Positions 26,331 to 36,111 are shown, numbered from the stretch's first letter. The stretch is DNA of 64,000 nt from Virgibacillus doumboii (GCF_902806455.1 NZ_CADCWQ010000001.1:2976001-3040000), one strand, 5' to 3'. Numbers and translations are program-made. Notes: generated by a model not told the origin, from the sequence alone.

Positions 26331-27509
26331 TTAATTTGCCACCTCCTTAAAATTGGCTTTTTCCATCCGGCTGATTACTTCGTTTAACCGGTCGGTTGTA
26401 ACCGTAAGTGCTATCCGAATATAGCCCTCACCACGCGAACCAAAGGCATTTCCCGGTGTGACGATAACACCACAGTCATTCAGCAGTTTATCCGCAAATG
26501 ACATGGAGGTGTATCCATCCGGAACCTTTGCCCAGAGAAAAATCGTGCCATTCGGTTTATCCGCTTTCATACCGAGTTTTTGAAAAGCGGCATACAGCGT
26601 CTCCATTCGTTTCTGGTAAATTTTATTGTTTGCCGCCACTGCCGAGAAATCACTTCTCAGTGCAGCGGCAGCAGCTTTTTGAATGGGGAGAAACTGACAT
26701 GTATCAATGTTGCTCTTAAAGGTGGCCAATGCCTTTATAACCTCTTTGTTGCCAACGACATAACCGATTCGCCAGCCGGTCATGTTAAAGCTTTTTGACA
26801 ACGATCCAAATTCCACTGCATGTTCTTTTGCCCCGTCAACCTGCATCACACTTGGAGCTTTATACCCGTTATAAGTGACCATGTCATATGCAGCATCATG
26901 AACAAGCAACAGATTATTTTTTACGGAAAATGTAATCGCTTCCAAAAAAGTGTCGAAATTAACCGTTGCGGCGGTCGGATTACTTGGGTAATTTAAAAGC
27001 ATTAATTTTGCCCGCTTCAAAGTAGTATCGTCCACATAATCATACAGTGGTACATAGTTATTTTCAGCATCAAGCGGGAGTGGAATACTTTCTCCCCCGG
27101 CCAGATGGACAGCCTTGCGATAAACCGGATAGCCGGGATCAGGAACGAGTACAGCATCACCCGGATTAAGCGTTGCATGCATCAAGTTGGCAATTCCTTC
27201 TTTTGACCCGATGACCGTTAAAACTTCCGAATCCGGATCAAGGCTCACGCCATATTGCTTTTGGTAAAAATCTGCTACAGCTTCCCTGAACTCCACACTA
27301 CCGCTATACGTTGAATAGCGATGATTAGCCGCAATCCTGGATTCCTCAGCCAGCTTATCAACAACAAAATCAGGCGTTGGTAAATCCGGTGCACCAATAC
27401 CCAAATCGATTACATCCACACCATCCGCTTCCAGTTCCTTTTTCCTCCGCTGAAACTCAGAAAATAAGTAAGGCGGCAAATTCTTAACCTTTTCGGAAAC
27501 AAAAGCCAT
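26331..27509 (-). CDS. Class I/II aminotransferase, candidate 2-aminoadipate aminotransferase
   Basis: The 392-residue protein is a fold-type I PLP enzyme close to the LL-diaminopimelate/aspartate aminotransferase group. It has SGSVEFREAVADFY, PDPGYPVYRKAVHLAGG, NYPSNPTAATV, HDAAYDMVTYNG and the Schiff-base lysine in SLSKSFNMTGWRIGY. I use the ATG at 27509 because GGAGG lies six bases upstream. Its stop codon touches the start of the ThDP enzyme. In this operon the expected reaction is transfer of the amino group of 2-aminoadipate to 2-oxoglutarate, giving 2-oxoadipate, which the next enzyme would decarboxylate. Confidence 0.88.
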   Translation of the reverse strand: MAFVSEKVKNLPPYLFSEFQRRKKELEADGVDVIDLGIGAPDLPTPDFVVDKLAEESRIAANHRYSTYSGSVEFREAVADFYQKQYGVSLDPDSEVLTVIGSKEGIANLMHATLNPGDAVLVPDPGYPVYRKAVHLAGGESIPLPLDAENNYVPLYDYVDDTTLKRAKLMLLNYPSNPTAATVNFDTFLEAITFSVKNNLLLVHDAAYDMVTYNGYKAPSVMQVDGAKEHAVEFGSLSKSFNMTGWRIGYVVGNKEVIKALATFKSNIDTCQFLPIQKAAAAALRSDFSAVAANNKIYQKRMETLYAAFQKLGMKADKPNGTIFLWAKVPDGYTSMSFADKLLNDCGVIVTPGNAFGSRGEGYIRIALTVTTDRLNEVISRMEKANFKEVAN

Positions 27510-27618
27510 GGTCAGCCTCCTCATTTCATATAATGAAACGCCATTTCATCTATCTACTGTGAGTATAAATCAGCATTTTTAATTTTGCAACTGTTTTTAA
27601 AATACGAAATTAGATTAT

Positions 27619-29199
27619 TCAATTAGCAATCGACTCATCAGCATAATCCGTGTCCCCCGGTTTTTTCAATACGCTAAAGAACACTACCAGTCCGACGATT
27701 ACAGTTGCCAGACCAAGCAAAACACTCCCGGAAATCCCTAACACGACATAACCAAGTCCGGCAATAATTGCTGCGGTAATAGCATATGGCAGTTGAGTAG
27801 TGACGTGGTCAATATGGTGACAGCTGGAACCGGTCGATGACAGAATTGTCGTATCGGAAATCGGCGAACAATGATCACCAAATACTGCACCCGCCAAAAC
27901 TGCCGCGAGCATTGGCATAATAAGGTTTATATCGGTTGCAGCAGCAATCTGTCCTGCAATTGGCAAAAGAATTCCAAATGAACCCCAGGACGTACCGGTA
28001 GCGAAAGCGATGAAACCCGCAATAAAAAACACTATTACCGGCAACAGTGCTAAACTTAAGTTGGACGATTCAACAATCCCGGCCAAGTATTCCCCTGTTT
28101 TTAATTCTCCAATCAGGAACACAATCGACCAGGCAAAAATCAAAATCCCAAATGCCGGCATCATTGATTTTGCGCCTTCAACGATTCCCAATCCAAAATG
28201 GCTGCCCGTCAATTTCCCTTTTGCCATATGGCGGAAAAAGAATAAGAATGTAGCAGCCAGCCCGATAAGTCCTCCATATAATAGCGATTCTGCAACAGCG
28301 GCACTCCCGAAGATGTCAACAAGGGACGCATCTCCTTCAACTGCACCTAGTCCGGACAAATACATGGCACCTATTGTTGCAATGAAAAGTATCGCGATAG
28401 GAAGAACCAGGTCACTAACTTTTCCTGCATCACTGGAAGGAAGTTTTGATTCAGGATCCACATTTTCCTTATTTTCAGGATCCAACACCTCACCCGTCTT
28501 CATAGCACGCTGTTCATGAATCTTCATTGGACCAAAATCAACCTGTCGTACTGCAATAACCAGAACCACACCTATGGCCGCCCATACATAAAAATTCATC
28601 GGAATCATTTGCAGGAATGCAGAAAATGCACTGGAGTCTGTTATCCCCTGCGTTGCAAAAATAGTACCGATTATCCCGATAATATAAGCACCCCAGCTTG
28701 ATACTGGTGCAATGACACAGACAGGTGCTGCAGTTGAATCAACAATGTATGCAAGCTTTGATCGTGACACACGGTGCTTATCCGTAACCGGCTTGGCAAC
28801 CTGGCCAACTGTTAAACTGTTAAAATAGTCATCAACAAAAACAATAACACCAAGCACCATCGTCATTATCTGTGCACCGGCACGTGTCTTCACACGCCGG
28901 ACCATCCAATCGCCAAAAGCTTTTGTGCCACCCATCATGCTTACAAATGCGGTGATAATACCTAGCATTAATACGAATAGTAAAATAAACACATTCCACG
29001 TATTCAACGCACCGTCTGCAACAAATGTACCTTTAAACGACTCCCAGATTAAGCCAAGCGACTCCGTGACATTAAAACTGGCAATAAAGAATGCTGCAGC
29101 AACGATCCCTATACCAAGAGAAAGCAATACTCTTTTAGTAATAAGAACCATGATAATTGCCAGTAACGGGGGTACTAAAGACCAAAACGTATTCTCCAT
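27619..29199 (-). CDS. NhaC-family transporter, possible lysine importer
   Basis: The protein of about 526 residues has twelve or so hydrophobic spans with the family blocks GVIVFVDDYFNSLTVGQV, STAAPVCVIAPVSSWGAYI, FATGTSWGSFGILLPIAG and FGDHCSPISDTTILSS. It belongs to the NhaC ion-transporter family. In Firmicutes several such proteins (LysW) are under lysine riboswitches and are thought to carry lysine; others exchange sodium and protons. As the first gene of this operon, a lysine carrier fits best. I see no lysine riboswitch upstream. The second of two adjacent ATGs has the better spacing to GAGGAGG. Confidence 0.85.
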   Translation of the reverse strand: MENTFWSLVPPLLAIIMVLITKRVLLSLGIGIVAAAFFIASFNVTESLGLIWESFKGTFVADGALNTWNVFILLFVLMLGIITAFVSMMGGTKAFGDWMVRRVKTRAGAQIMTMVLGVIVFVDDYFNSLTVGQVAKPVTDKHRVSRSKLAYIVDSTAAPVCVIAPVSSWGAYIIGIIGTIFATQGITDSSAFSAFLQMIPMNFYVWAAIGVVLVIAVRQVDFGPMKIHEQRAMKTGEVLDPENKENVDPESKLPSSDAGKVSDLVLPIAILFIATIGAMYLSGLGAVEGDASLVDIFGSAAVAESLLYGGLIGLAATFLFFFRHMAKGKLTGSHFGLGIVEGAKSMMPAFGILIFAWSIVFLIGELKTGEYLAGIVESSNLSLALLPVIVFFIAGFIAFATGTSWGSFGILLPIAGQIAAATDINLIMPMLAAVLAGAVFGDHCSPISDTTILSSTGSSCHHIDHVTTQLPYAITAAIIAGLGYVVLGISGSVLLGLATVIVGLVVFFSVLKKPGDTDYADESIAN

Positions 29200-29509
29200 C
29201 ATAAGCCTCCTCGTATTTTTTCAGTTGTTCCTATCAGCTTACCAATCTATTCTGGATTTCCTGTTCACCTCACCCCTTTCATATGAAAGTGCTTACATTT
29301 TGACTATTTTAACTATTCTATATTTATTTTCGAAATCCTCTTAAATTACCAAAAATAATTAAAAGCTCCAAACTATCATGATTGACTGTTATGATAAAAA
29401 TAGGTTGCTTTCTAAAAGTTTGTTGCCGTTTGCGTCACTTAACGAATGAATTATTACATAGTAGTTTCCAAACTGCGAACTACTTTGAAAAAAAGTTGAG
29501 TGCTATAAA

Positions 29510-29650
29510 ACCGCTGCGAAAATACACTTTGTTTTCACACCTCCGGGTACCAAGGCAACATCTGCTCAAAAAGTACGTTTTCACAGTGTCTTCTCAGCCG
29601 GGGGCGGCTGCTGAACTTTTTCGTACGCTTCTTGTCGCAAGTTTTTCTTG
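29510..29650 (-). repeat. MITE-like repeat (copy 3), partial
   Basis: Minus-strand blocks include GAAAACGTACTTTTTGAGCA, GATGTTGCCTTGGTACCCGG and AGGTGTGAAAACAAAGTG, matching half of the full repeat at 34338. Its other half is missing or altered. It lies in the long gene-free stretch 29203-30154, directly before the 52-bp tandem array. The remaining 29203-29509 holds the transporter promoter region and nothing else I can name. Confidence 0.8.
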
Positions 29651-29672
29651 AGATGCGGTACTCGTGCGGGTA

Positions 29673-29955
29673 GGACGGGTTATGAAAGACAAATTGAAGC
29701 GGAAACGTTGATGAAAAGTGGTTCATCAGGGGTGTGAAGCACTATTGGAAGCAATCACATCGTCGAAATGTGGTTCATCAGGCGTATGAAGGACAATTAG
29801 AAGCAATAACATCGATGAAATGTGGTTCATCAAGGGTATGAAGAACAATTGGAAGCAATAACATCGATGAAAAGTGGTTCATCAAGGGTATGAAGGACAA
29901 AAGAAAGCCTAATAACTAAAAAAATGTCTTTCATCAGAAATACGAAGTACAAAAG
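29673..29955. repeat. Tandem array with exact 52-bp period
   Basis: The word GTGGTTCATCA begins at 29718, 29770, 29822 and 29874, with a weaker copy at 29926, so each step is exactly 52 bp. The unit also carries GTATGAAGGACAATTGGAAG and ACATCGATGAAA. GATGAA and TTCATC across unit boundaries form a six-base stem. A partial unit precedes the first copy. No ORF or T-run terminators are found. From 29956 to 30154 there is only a possible promoter and the kynU ribosome site. Confidence 0.9.
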
Positions 29956-30154
29956 GAAGGGGAATCCTCTCTAAAATATTTTTCTCAAGGTAAGAATCGG
30001 GAAAGGAATGCTGAGTAGGCTCCCCAACAAGAGCTTATGAAATCGAATATATTCTATCTGCTATGTCAGAGAGCCCCACTTAATAATACTGTTTCGCATT
30101 TTACGTCAACTATAACCTAAAGAGCCTAAATTAAATTGTAAAAGGAGCGCAGTC

Positions 30155-31426
30155 ATGAATACGGAAAAAACATACGCAACCTATTTGGACCATATGGATG
30201 AATTAAGCAAGTTCCGGCAAGAATTCTATATGCCAGAAGACACCATTTACCTGGATGGAAATTCACTTGGCCTTCTGTCAAAAAGAGGTGAGCAAGCGAT
30301 TGACGATGTGGTTAATTCATGGAAAAAATATGCAATTGATGGATGGACGGAGGGCGAGAATCCCTGGTATTACCTGTCCGAAAAACTGGGTGCGATGACT
30401 GCGCCTTTAATTGGTGCTGAAGCAAATGAAGTTATTGTCACCGGCTCAACAACAACGAATCTGCACCAGTTAGTTGCAAGCTTTTATAAACCGGACGGCA
30501 AAAAAACCAAAATACTCGCTGACGAACTCAACTTCCCATCCGATATCTATGCATTGAAAAGTCAATTGAAGCTAAAAGGTTATCAACCGGATGAACATCT
30601 AATCCAAGTAGCGAGCAACGATGGCAACACACTTAAAACAGAAGATATTGTGAAAAAAATGACCGATGAAGTTACCTTGATTATTTTGCCTGGTGTGCTT
30701 TACCGGAGCGGCCAGATACTTGACATGGAAAAATTAACAAAAGAAGCGCATAAACGTGGAATTCTGATTGGCTTTGATTTATGTCATTCCATTGGTTCCA
30801 TCCCCCACCACCTGTCCGAATGGGGGGTCGACTTTGCTTTCTGGTGTACGTATAAGCATCTGAATGCCGGGCCCGGAAGTGTTGCCGGTCTGTACGTGAA
30901 CAAAAGACATTTCGGCAATGAACCGGGTCTTGCCGGATGGTACAGCTCTGCAAAGGATAAACAATTTGATATGGAGCATACGCTGACACCTGCTGCAGAT
31001 GCCGGGGCTTATCAGATCGGCACGCCACACCTTTTAAGTGCAGCACCACTACTCGGATCACTCGAAATGTTTCAGGAAGCAGGGATAAACCAAATTCGCC
31101 AAAAGTCACTGCAGCTGACAACGTATTTAATGGAACTGATCGAAAGTGAACTGGCCGATTTTGGATTTACGATCGCTAACCCAACGAATGATAAGATGCG
31201 TGGCGGTCATGTTTTTCTGGAACATAAAGATGCAGCCCGCATTTGCAAAGCACTGAAAGCAGACGGTGTTATCCCTGACTTCCGTAAGCCAAATGGGATC
31301 CGACTGGCACCTGTAGCACTTTACAATACATTTGAGGAAGTATGGAATACCGTACAAATTTTAAAAACTATCATGAAGGAAGAGCGCTTTAAAAAATACC
31401 AGAACGAAAGAGGAGTTATTGCATAA
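30155..31426 (+). CDS. kynU: Kynureninase
   Basis: The 423-residue PLP enzyme cleaves kynurenine to anthranilate and alanine. It has [14 protein letters not shown] at the N-terminus, [13 protein letters not shown] with the pyridine-binding Asp, [20 protein letters not shown] with the Schiff-base lysine and [15 protein letters not shown] for phosphate binding. It is the first gene of kynUBA, and its stop codon overlaps the kynB ATG. The ribosome site AAAGGAGCG precedes its ATG. This is the end of the tryptophan-to-anthranilate branch; no anthranilate-degrading genes are seen in the window. Confidence 0.95.
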   Translation: MNTEKTYATYLDHMDELSKFRQEFYMPEDTIYLDGNSLGLLSKRGEQAIDDVVNSWKKYAIDGWTEGENPWYYLSEKLGAMTAPLIGAEANEVIVTGSTTTNLHQLVASFYKPDGKKTKILADELNFPSDIYALKSQLKLKGYQPDEHLIQVASNDGNTLKTEDIVKKMTDEVTLIILPGVLYRSGQILDMEKLTKEAHKRGILIGFDLCHSIGSIPHHLSEWGVDFAFWCTYKHLNAGPGSVAGLYVNKRHFGNEPGLAGWYSSAKDKQFDMEHTLTPAADAGAYQIGTPHLLSAAPLLGSLEMFQEAGINQIRQKSLQLTTYLMELIESELADFGFTIANPTNDKMRGGHVFLEHKDAARICKALKADGVIPDFRKPNGIRLAPVALYNTFEEVWNTVQILKTIMKEERFKKYQNERGVIA

Positions 31427-32058
31427 TGAAACAAACAAATTGGATTGATATCTCACAGCCTTTAACAAACGATATGGCACACTTTCCCGGTGATACACCA
31501 TTCAACTTCTCACTCGCGTACACAAAAAAACAAACCGGCTCAGCCAATATCGGGCAGATGACAGGGAGCCTGCATACCGGAACACACATCGATGCACCAT
31601 TCCACTATGATACAGGCGGCAAAACAGTTGATCAGCTTGACCTCGACATCTATATTGGACCTGCCGTTGTGCTGGACGTCAGCCATTCAGAAAAAATCAC
31701 GGCAGATACACTGCGGAAATTTGAATTCAATGGTGCAGCAAGGGTCCTGTTACACACTTCACTGCCAAATAATCCAAAACGTTTTCCTGAAAAATTTCCG
31801 GACCTGGACCCAAGTATTGCACCTTTCCTGAATGAAAAAGGCGTTAAACTGCTCGGCGTGGATATGCCATCCGTTGATCCACCTGATAGTAAAGATTTGG
31901 CCACCCACCATGCTTTATATGATAACGAAATTTTCATTCTGGAAAATCTGATGCTTGATCATGTTACACCGGGTAACTATGAACTGATTGCACTGCCACT
32001 GGCAATTGACGGCGCCGATGGAAGCCCTGTTCGCGCAGTACTAAAACCAACCGACTAA
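31426..32058 (+). CDS. kynB: Kynurenine formamidase (arylformamidase)
   Basis: The 210-residue protein is a cyclase-family metal hydrolase. The motif GSLHTGTHIDAPFHY provides the zinc ligands and starts just as in characterised KynB proteins; WIDISQPLTNDMAHFPGD is the usual N-terminus. It hydrolyses N-formylkynurenine to kynurenine and formate. The ATG overlaps the kynU stop codon, so translation is coupled, and kynA follows after 15 bp with GGGAGGA as ribosome site. Confidence 0.95.
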   Translation: MKQTNWIDISQPLTNDMAHFPGDTPFNFSLAYTKKQTGSANIGQMTGSLHTGTHIDAPFHYDTGGKTVDQLDLDIYIGPAVVLDVSHSEKITADTLRKFEFNGAARVLLHTSLPNNPKRFPEKFPDLDPSIAPFLNEKGVKLLGVDMPSVDPPDSKDLATHHALYDNEIFILENLMLDHVTPGNYELIALPLAIDGADGSPVRAVLKPTD

Positions 32059-32073
32059 AGGGAGGAACAATTC

Positions 32074-32910
32074 ATGCGTGATAAATCATTTGATAATGAG
32101 GAAGGAATCCATACCGATTTTTTGAAAAAAATGACGTATGGAGATTACCTTCAACTCGACAAATTACTCTCAAGCCAGAAACGGCTATCCGACCACCACG
32201 ATGAAATGTTATTTATTATTATCCACCATGTCAGCGAACTTTGGCTGAAGCTGATCATTCATGAAACAAAAGGCGCAATTACTGCCATTGAGAAGGATAA
32301 TCTCCAGGAGTCATTCAAAATGCTTGCCCGTGTTTCCAATATCCAGTCGCAAATCATTCATGCCTGGGACGTCCTGTCCACATTGACACCAAGCGAATAT
32401 ATGGAATTCCGCGACAAACTCGGCAATGCTTCTGGCTTTCAGTCATATCAGTATCGGCTCGTTGAATTTGTATTGGGATACAAAAATCCGCACATCCTGA
32501 AAATCTATAAAAAGGATCCGGAACTCTATGAGATATTGGAAGAGGCATACCGTGAACCTGGGCTTTATGATGTATCCATCAGGGCACTTGCAAGGAACGG
32601 GGTTGCCATAAGTAAGGATGTGCTGAACCGTGATGTTTCCAAAACATATGAAAAGGATGAATCCGTTGAAGCAGCATGGCTGGAAGTATACCGAAACACA
32701 GGCGATTACTGGGACCTTTATCAGCTTGCTGAAAAACTGGTCGATTTGGAAGACCAGTTTCAGCAATGGCGATTCCGCCATATGAAAACAGTGGAACGGA
32801 TTATCGGCCATAAAACCGGTACCGGTGGATCATTCGGAGTTGGATACTTAAAAAGCGTATTGGATCATTATTTCTTCCCGGAACTATGGGATTTGCGGAC
32901 GGAAATTTAG
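32074..32910 (+). CDS. kynA: Tryptophan 2,3-dioxygenase
   Basis: This 278-residue haem protein opens the indole ring of tryptophan to N-formylkynurenine. Family blocks are [35 protein letters not shown] with the distal histidine region, [17 protein letters not shown] and [24 protein letters not shown] with the haem-ligand histidine. The length is that of bacterial KynA. It is the third gene of the kynurenine operon, although it catalyses the first step. Confidence 0.96.
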   Translation: MRDKSFDNEEGIHTDFLKKMTYGDYLQLDKLLSSQKRLSDHHDEMLFIIIHHVSELWLKLIIHETKGAITAIEKDNLQESFKMLARVSNIQSQIIHAWDVLSTLTPSEYMEFRDKLGNASGFQSYQYRLVEFVLGYKNPHILKIYKKDPELYEILEEAYREPGLYDVSIRALARNGVAISKDVLNRDVSKTYEKDESVEAAWLEVYRNTGDYWDLYQLAEKLVDLEDQFQQWRFRHMKTVERIIGHKTGTGGSFGVGYLKSVLDHYFFPELWDLRTEI

Positions 32911-32987
32911 AAGCTTTCCCAGCGTTGATAAAAAATGTTATAATAACGTGAAATTTTCCACTGATTTACTTGAAAGAGAGGCAAGTT

Positions 32988-34331
32988 ATGAATAAAAAAA
33001 GAGATCAATGGTCAACAAGACTAGGCTTTATTTTATCATCTGCAGGCGCAGCGATTGGACTTGGAGCAATTTGGAAGTTCCCTTATATGACCGGAATGAA
33101 TGGCGGTGGGGCTTTCTTTCTGCTGTTCATCTTATTTACTGTGATTATCGGTCTGCCGTTACTGATTGCCGAATTTATCATTGGCCGCGGGGCTCAGGAA
33201 GAGGCAATCAGCGCATTTAAAAAACTCGCTCCTAAAAGTGGCTGGTCGATTATCGGCCGATGGGGAGTATTCGGTTCATTTGTCCTTCTGTCTTTTTACA
33301 GTGTTGTAGGTGGCTGGGTACTAATTTACAGTATATTATCCATTCCGGGATTGGTAATTAAGGATAATACCAATTATGAGCAACTATTTGGAATGATCAC
33401 CGGTAATCCGCTTATTACTATTTTAGGGTTGGCACTTTTTTTGATCATTAATATTATTGTCATTTCACTCGGAGTTAAAGACGGTATTGAGAAATCAAGC
33501 AAACTGCTGATGCCGTTGTTATTTGTATTTTTTATAATTTTAGTCATAAGGTCTGTAACATTTGAAGGTGCTTCAGCGGGGTTGGAATTCTTTCTTAAAC
33601 CCGACTTTTCCAAAATAACCGGGGAAAGTGTTCTCTATGCATTGGGGCAGTCCTTCTTCTCATTGGCAGTAGGTTTTTCGGTGATGGTCACCTATAGTTC
33701 CTATTTGGGCAAAGATGTCAGCTTGCCATTCTCAGCAGGGTCTGTTTCGCTAATGAACATTTTTGTATCATTGCTCGCAGGATTGGCAATCTTCCCCGTC
33801 GTTTTTTCTTTCGGACTCGAGCCGACGGAAGGACCTGGTCTATTGTTTATGGTTCTTCCCGAAGCTTTTGCGCAAATGCCTTTTGGAGAAGTGTTTCTAA
33901 GCTTATTTTTACTGTTATTTTTATTTGCAATTCTGACATCATCATTCAGTATGCTGGAAATTATCACTTCGGCATTCACTGCCAAAAAACAACGGTCCAG
34001 AACTAAAGTAGCCTGGATTGCCGGTCTTGTTGTTTTTATCGCAGGAATCCCCGCAGCCCTGTCTTCCAGCAGTCTGGCAAACTTTAAGATTTTTAATCTG
34101 ACTGTTTTTGATGCCAGCGACTTTCTGGTAAGTAACATTCTACTGCCTGGCGGATGCCTGCTGATTGCATTATTTATCGGCATTAAACTGGATAAAGCAT
34201 TGATGAAAGAGGAATTCTTTAGCGGTAACAACCTTTCACCTGGAATGTATCAATTGTGGTTCCAGATCATGCGGTGGCTCGTTCCTGTTACGATTGTCAT
34301 TGTTTTTCTGGGGTCATTGGGGGTTATTTAA
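32988..34331 (+). CDS. Neurotransmitter:sodium symporter family transporter, likely for tryptophan
   Basis: The 447-residue protein has eleven or so spans and the NSS signature: RLGFILSSAGAAIGLGAIWKF (sodium and substrate site in span 1), PYMTGMNGGGAFF and the unwound span 6 region ALGQSFFSLAVGFSVMVTYSSY. I start at the ATG preceded by GAGAGG. Bacillus halodurans MhsT, a tryptophan-carrying NSS protein, is of the same type. Placement directly after kynUBA, about 78 bp downstream, suggests tryptophan or kynurenine uptake driven by sodium. Confidence 0.88.
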   Translation: MNKKRDQWSTRLGFILSSAGAAIGLGAIWKFPYMTGMNGGGAFFLLFILFTVIIGLPLLIAEFIIGRGAQEEAISAFKKLAPKSGWSIIGRWGVFGSFVLLSFYSVVGGWVLIYSILSIPGLVIKDNTNYEQLFGMITGNPLITILGLALFLIINIIVISLGVKDGIEKSSKLLMPLLFVFFIILVIRSVTFEGASAGLEFFLKPDFSKITGESVLYALGQSFFSLAVGFSVMVTYSSYLGKDVSLPFSAGSVSLMNIFVSLLAGLAIFPVVFSFGLEPTEGPGLLFMVLPEAFAQMPFGEVFLSLFLLLFLFAILTSSFSMLEIITSAFTAKKQRSRTKVAWIAGLVVFIAGIPAALSSSSLANFKIFNLTVFDASDFLVSNILLPGGCLLIALFIGIKLDKALMKEEFFSGNNLSPGMYQLWFQIMRWLVPVTIVIVFLGSLGVI

Positions 34332-34337
34332 CTTGCA

Positions 34338-34632
34338 CGAGGCTGGGACAAAATCAAAACGGTAAAACAAATGAGGAATAATGCATGCAATAAGCGGAGG
34401 AAATATACGTAGACTCCTGCGGGAGGACAGGCCTAGGTGAGACTCGCAGTGCGAAAGCACGGAGAGGCTCAACAGCCGCCCGCGGCTAAGAAGACACTGC
34501 GAAAACGTACTTCTTGAGCAGATGTCGCCTTGGTACCCGGAGGTGTGAAAGCGAAGTATATTTCCGGAGCGGTTATTTGCACCATTTTTAAGTTAGTTCG
34601 GGTTTTTCTTTTGATAAAACACTCCCAGCCCC
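34338..34632 (+). repeat. MITE-like structured repeat (copy 4), most complete
   Basis: The copy is bounded by GAGGCTGGGAC and TCCCAGCCCC, which are inverted repeats. Inside are GGAGGAAATATACGTAGACT, CTCCTGCGGGAG (hairpin), GTGAGACTCGCAGTGCGAAA, GCACGGAGAGGCTCAAC, GAAGACACTGCGAAAACGTA, GGTACCCGGAGGTGTGAAAG and GAAGTATATTTCCGGAGCGG. The first and last blocks are partly complementary, so the whole could fold as a long RNA or cruciform. It fills most of the gap between the NSS transporter and cdr. Confidence 0.88.
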
Positions 34633-34689
34633 TGTTTTTGATTAATCCTGACGTAAAAAGGGAACTTTATTCTACATGGAGGTAATATA

Positions 34690-36033
34690 ATGTCCAAAAA
34701 GATAGTAATTGTTGGTGGAGTTGGCGGTGGTGCTACGGTGGCTGCTCAAATCCGTCGTCTTGATAAAGAAGCTGAAGTAATACTATTTGATAAAGGCAAT
34801 TACATAGCATTCTCCAACTGTGGAATGCCATATTATATCGGCGGTGTTGTTGATGAGCGGGATGATTTGCTGGTTAATAAAAATAAATTTGCTGAAAAAT
34901 ATGGTGTTACTGTTAAAACAAATTCAGAAGTTGTATCCATCGATCGCGGCCAAAAGCAGATTCATTATAAAAATGAAAATGGATCCCAGTATGAATCTTA
35001 TAACAAACTGGTTCTGGCACCGGGTGCGTCTGCCACTAAACCCAGCATCGAAGGTTTAAATGATGAACGGACTTTCACGCTGCATTTAATTCCGGATATG
35101 GATGCTATTTATTCATACATCACAAAAAATAAACCGCAGTCCTGTGCGATTGTCGGCGCTGGATTCGTCGGGTTGGAAATGGTGGAAAACCTGAAAGCAC
35201 TTGATATGGATTGTACCATCGTGGACCGTTCACCTCAGGTTATGAAACTTGTCGATGCTGACATGGCTGAAATGATTCAGGACCACCTGAAAGAAAAAGG
35301 AGTCCGGCTTATTTTAAATGAAGGGGTTCAATCTTTTTTTGATAACGGAAGTACCTTGAACTTGAGCGGTGGTGAGAAAATACAGGCTGACATGACTATT
35401 TTGGCAACTGGCATTAAGCCCAATACGAAGCTTGCCGAGGATAGTTCACTTGAGTTAGGTGAAACTGGTGCGATGAAAGTAAATGAGTTCATGCAAACAA
35501 ATGATCCTGATATATATGCACTTGGTGATGTGGTTGAGACAAATGATTATATGACAGGAAGCCCCCGTCATGTAGCACTTGCCTGGCCGGCACACCGTCA
35601 AGCCTATATCATCGCCAGACATTTGCAAGGGTCCAGTCTGGCATATGGAGGTACACAAGGATCCGCCATTTTTAAAGTCTTTGATTTGGATGTCGGTGTA
35701 ACAGGATATAACAAAGCAGTGTTGGATCAATTAGGATTCAATTATAGTGAAGTCACCCATGAACAGCTTTCACATGCAGGGTACTATCCCGGCGCAGAGA
35801 AGATTTGTATTAAAATCCTGTTTGACGAAAATGACGGGACAATTTATGGCGGGCAGGTAATAGGCAAAGAAGGAGTCGACAAGCGTCTGGCTGTGATAGC
35901 CACTGCAATGAAGGGAAAAATCACTGCAGGAGATCTTGCTGAACTGGAACTGGCATATGCCCCGCCTTATTCGTCACCAAAAGATCCGATAAATATTGTC
36001 GGATATAAAGCTGCTGGTATGCTTGGTGAATAG
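34690..36033 (+). CDS. cdr: CoA-disulfide reductase
   Basis: The 447-residue flavoprotein begins with a FAD-binding Rossmann motif (IVIVGGVGGGATVAAQIRRL) and has the redox-active Cys44 in YIAFSNCGMPYYIGG. A second Rossmann motif (AIVGAGFVGLEMVENL) binds NAD(P)H, and ALGDVVETND is the FAD ribityl block. The single active cysteine is typical of CoA-disulfide reductases and NADH oxidases of this family. It has no C-terminal rhodanese domain. In Bacilli, which rely on CoA and bacillithiol, this enzyme keeps CoA reduced. It is a single gene with its own ribosome site GGAGG. Confidence 0.88.
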   Translation: MSKKIVIVGGVGGGATVAAQIRRLDKEAEVILFDKGNYIAFSNCGMPYYIGGVVDERDDLLVNKNKFAEKYGVTVKTNSEVVSIDRGQKQIHYKNENGSQYESYNKLVLAPGASATKPSIEGLNDERTFTLHLIPDMDAIYSYITKNKPQSCAIVGAGFVGLEMVENLKALDMDCTIVDRSPQVMKLVDADMAEMIQDHLKEKGVRLILNEGVQSFFDNGSTLNLSGGEKIQADMTILATGIKPNTKLAEDSSLELGETGAMKVNEFMQTNDPDIYALGDVVETNDYMTGSPRHVALAWPAHRQAYIIARHLQGSSLAYGGTQGSAIFKVFDLDVGVTGYNKAVLDQLGFNYSEVTHEQLSHAGYYPGAEKICIKILFDENDGTIYGGQVIGKEGVDKRLAVIATAMKGKITAGDLAELELAYAPPYSSPKDPINIVGYKAAGMLGE

Positions 36034-36054
36034 AATCACCATCCGCTGTCAGAT

Positions 36055-36108
36055 TAAAAAATACAACAGATTGCATCATGAGAGTGGTGCTTCTTGTTGT
36101 ATTTTTTT
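36055..36108. terminator. Bidirectional terminator between cdr and the FluC genes
   Basis: AAAAAATACAACA pairs with TGTTGTATTTTTTT, and an inner GCATCA/TGGTGC stem continues the helix. A runs on one side and T runs on the other make it suitable for both converging transcripts. Confidence 0.9.
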
Positions 36109-36111
36109 AAA

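Noticed and set aside
29673..29955. Possible CRISPR array
   Set aside because: The repeat unit is 52 bp with most of the unit conserved, there are no unique spacers and no cas genes in the window.
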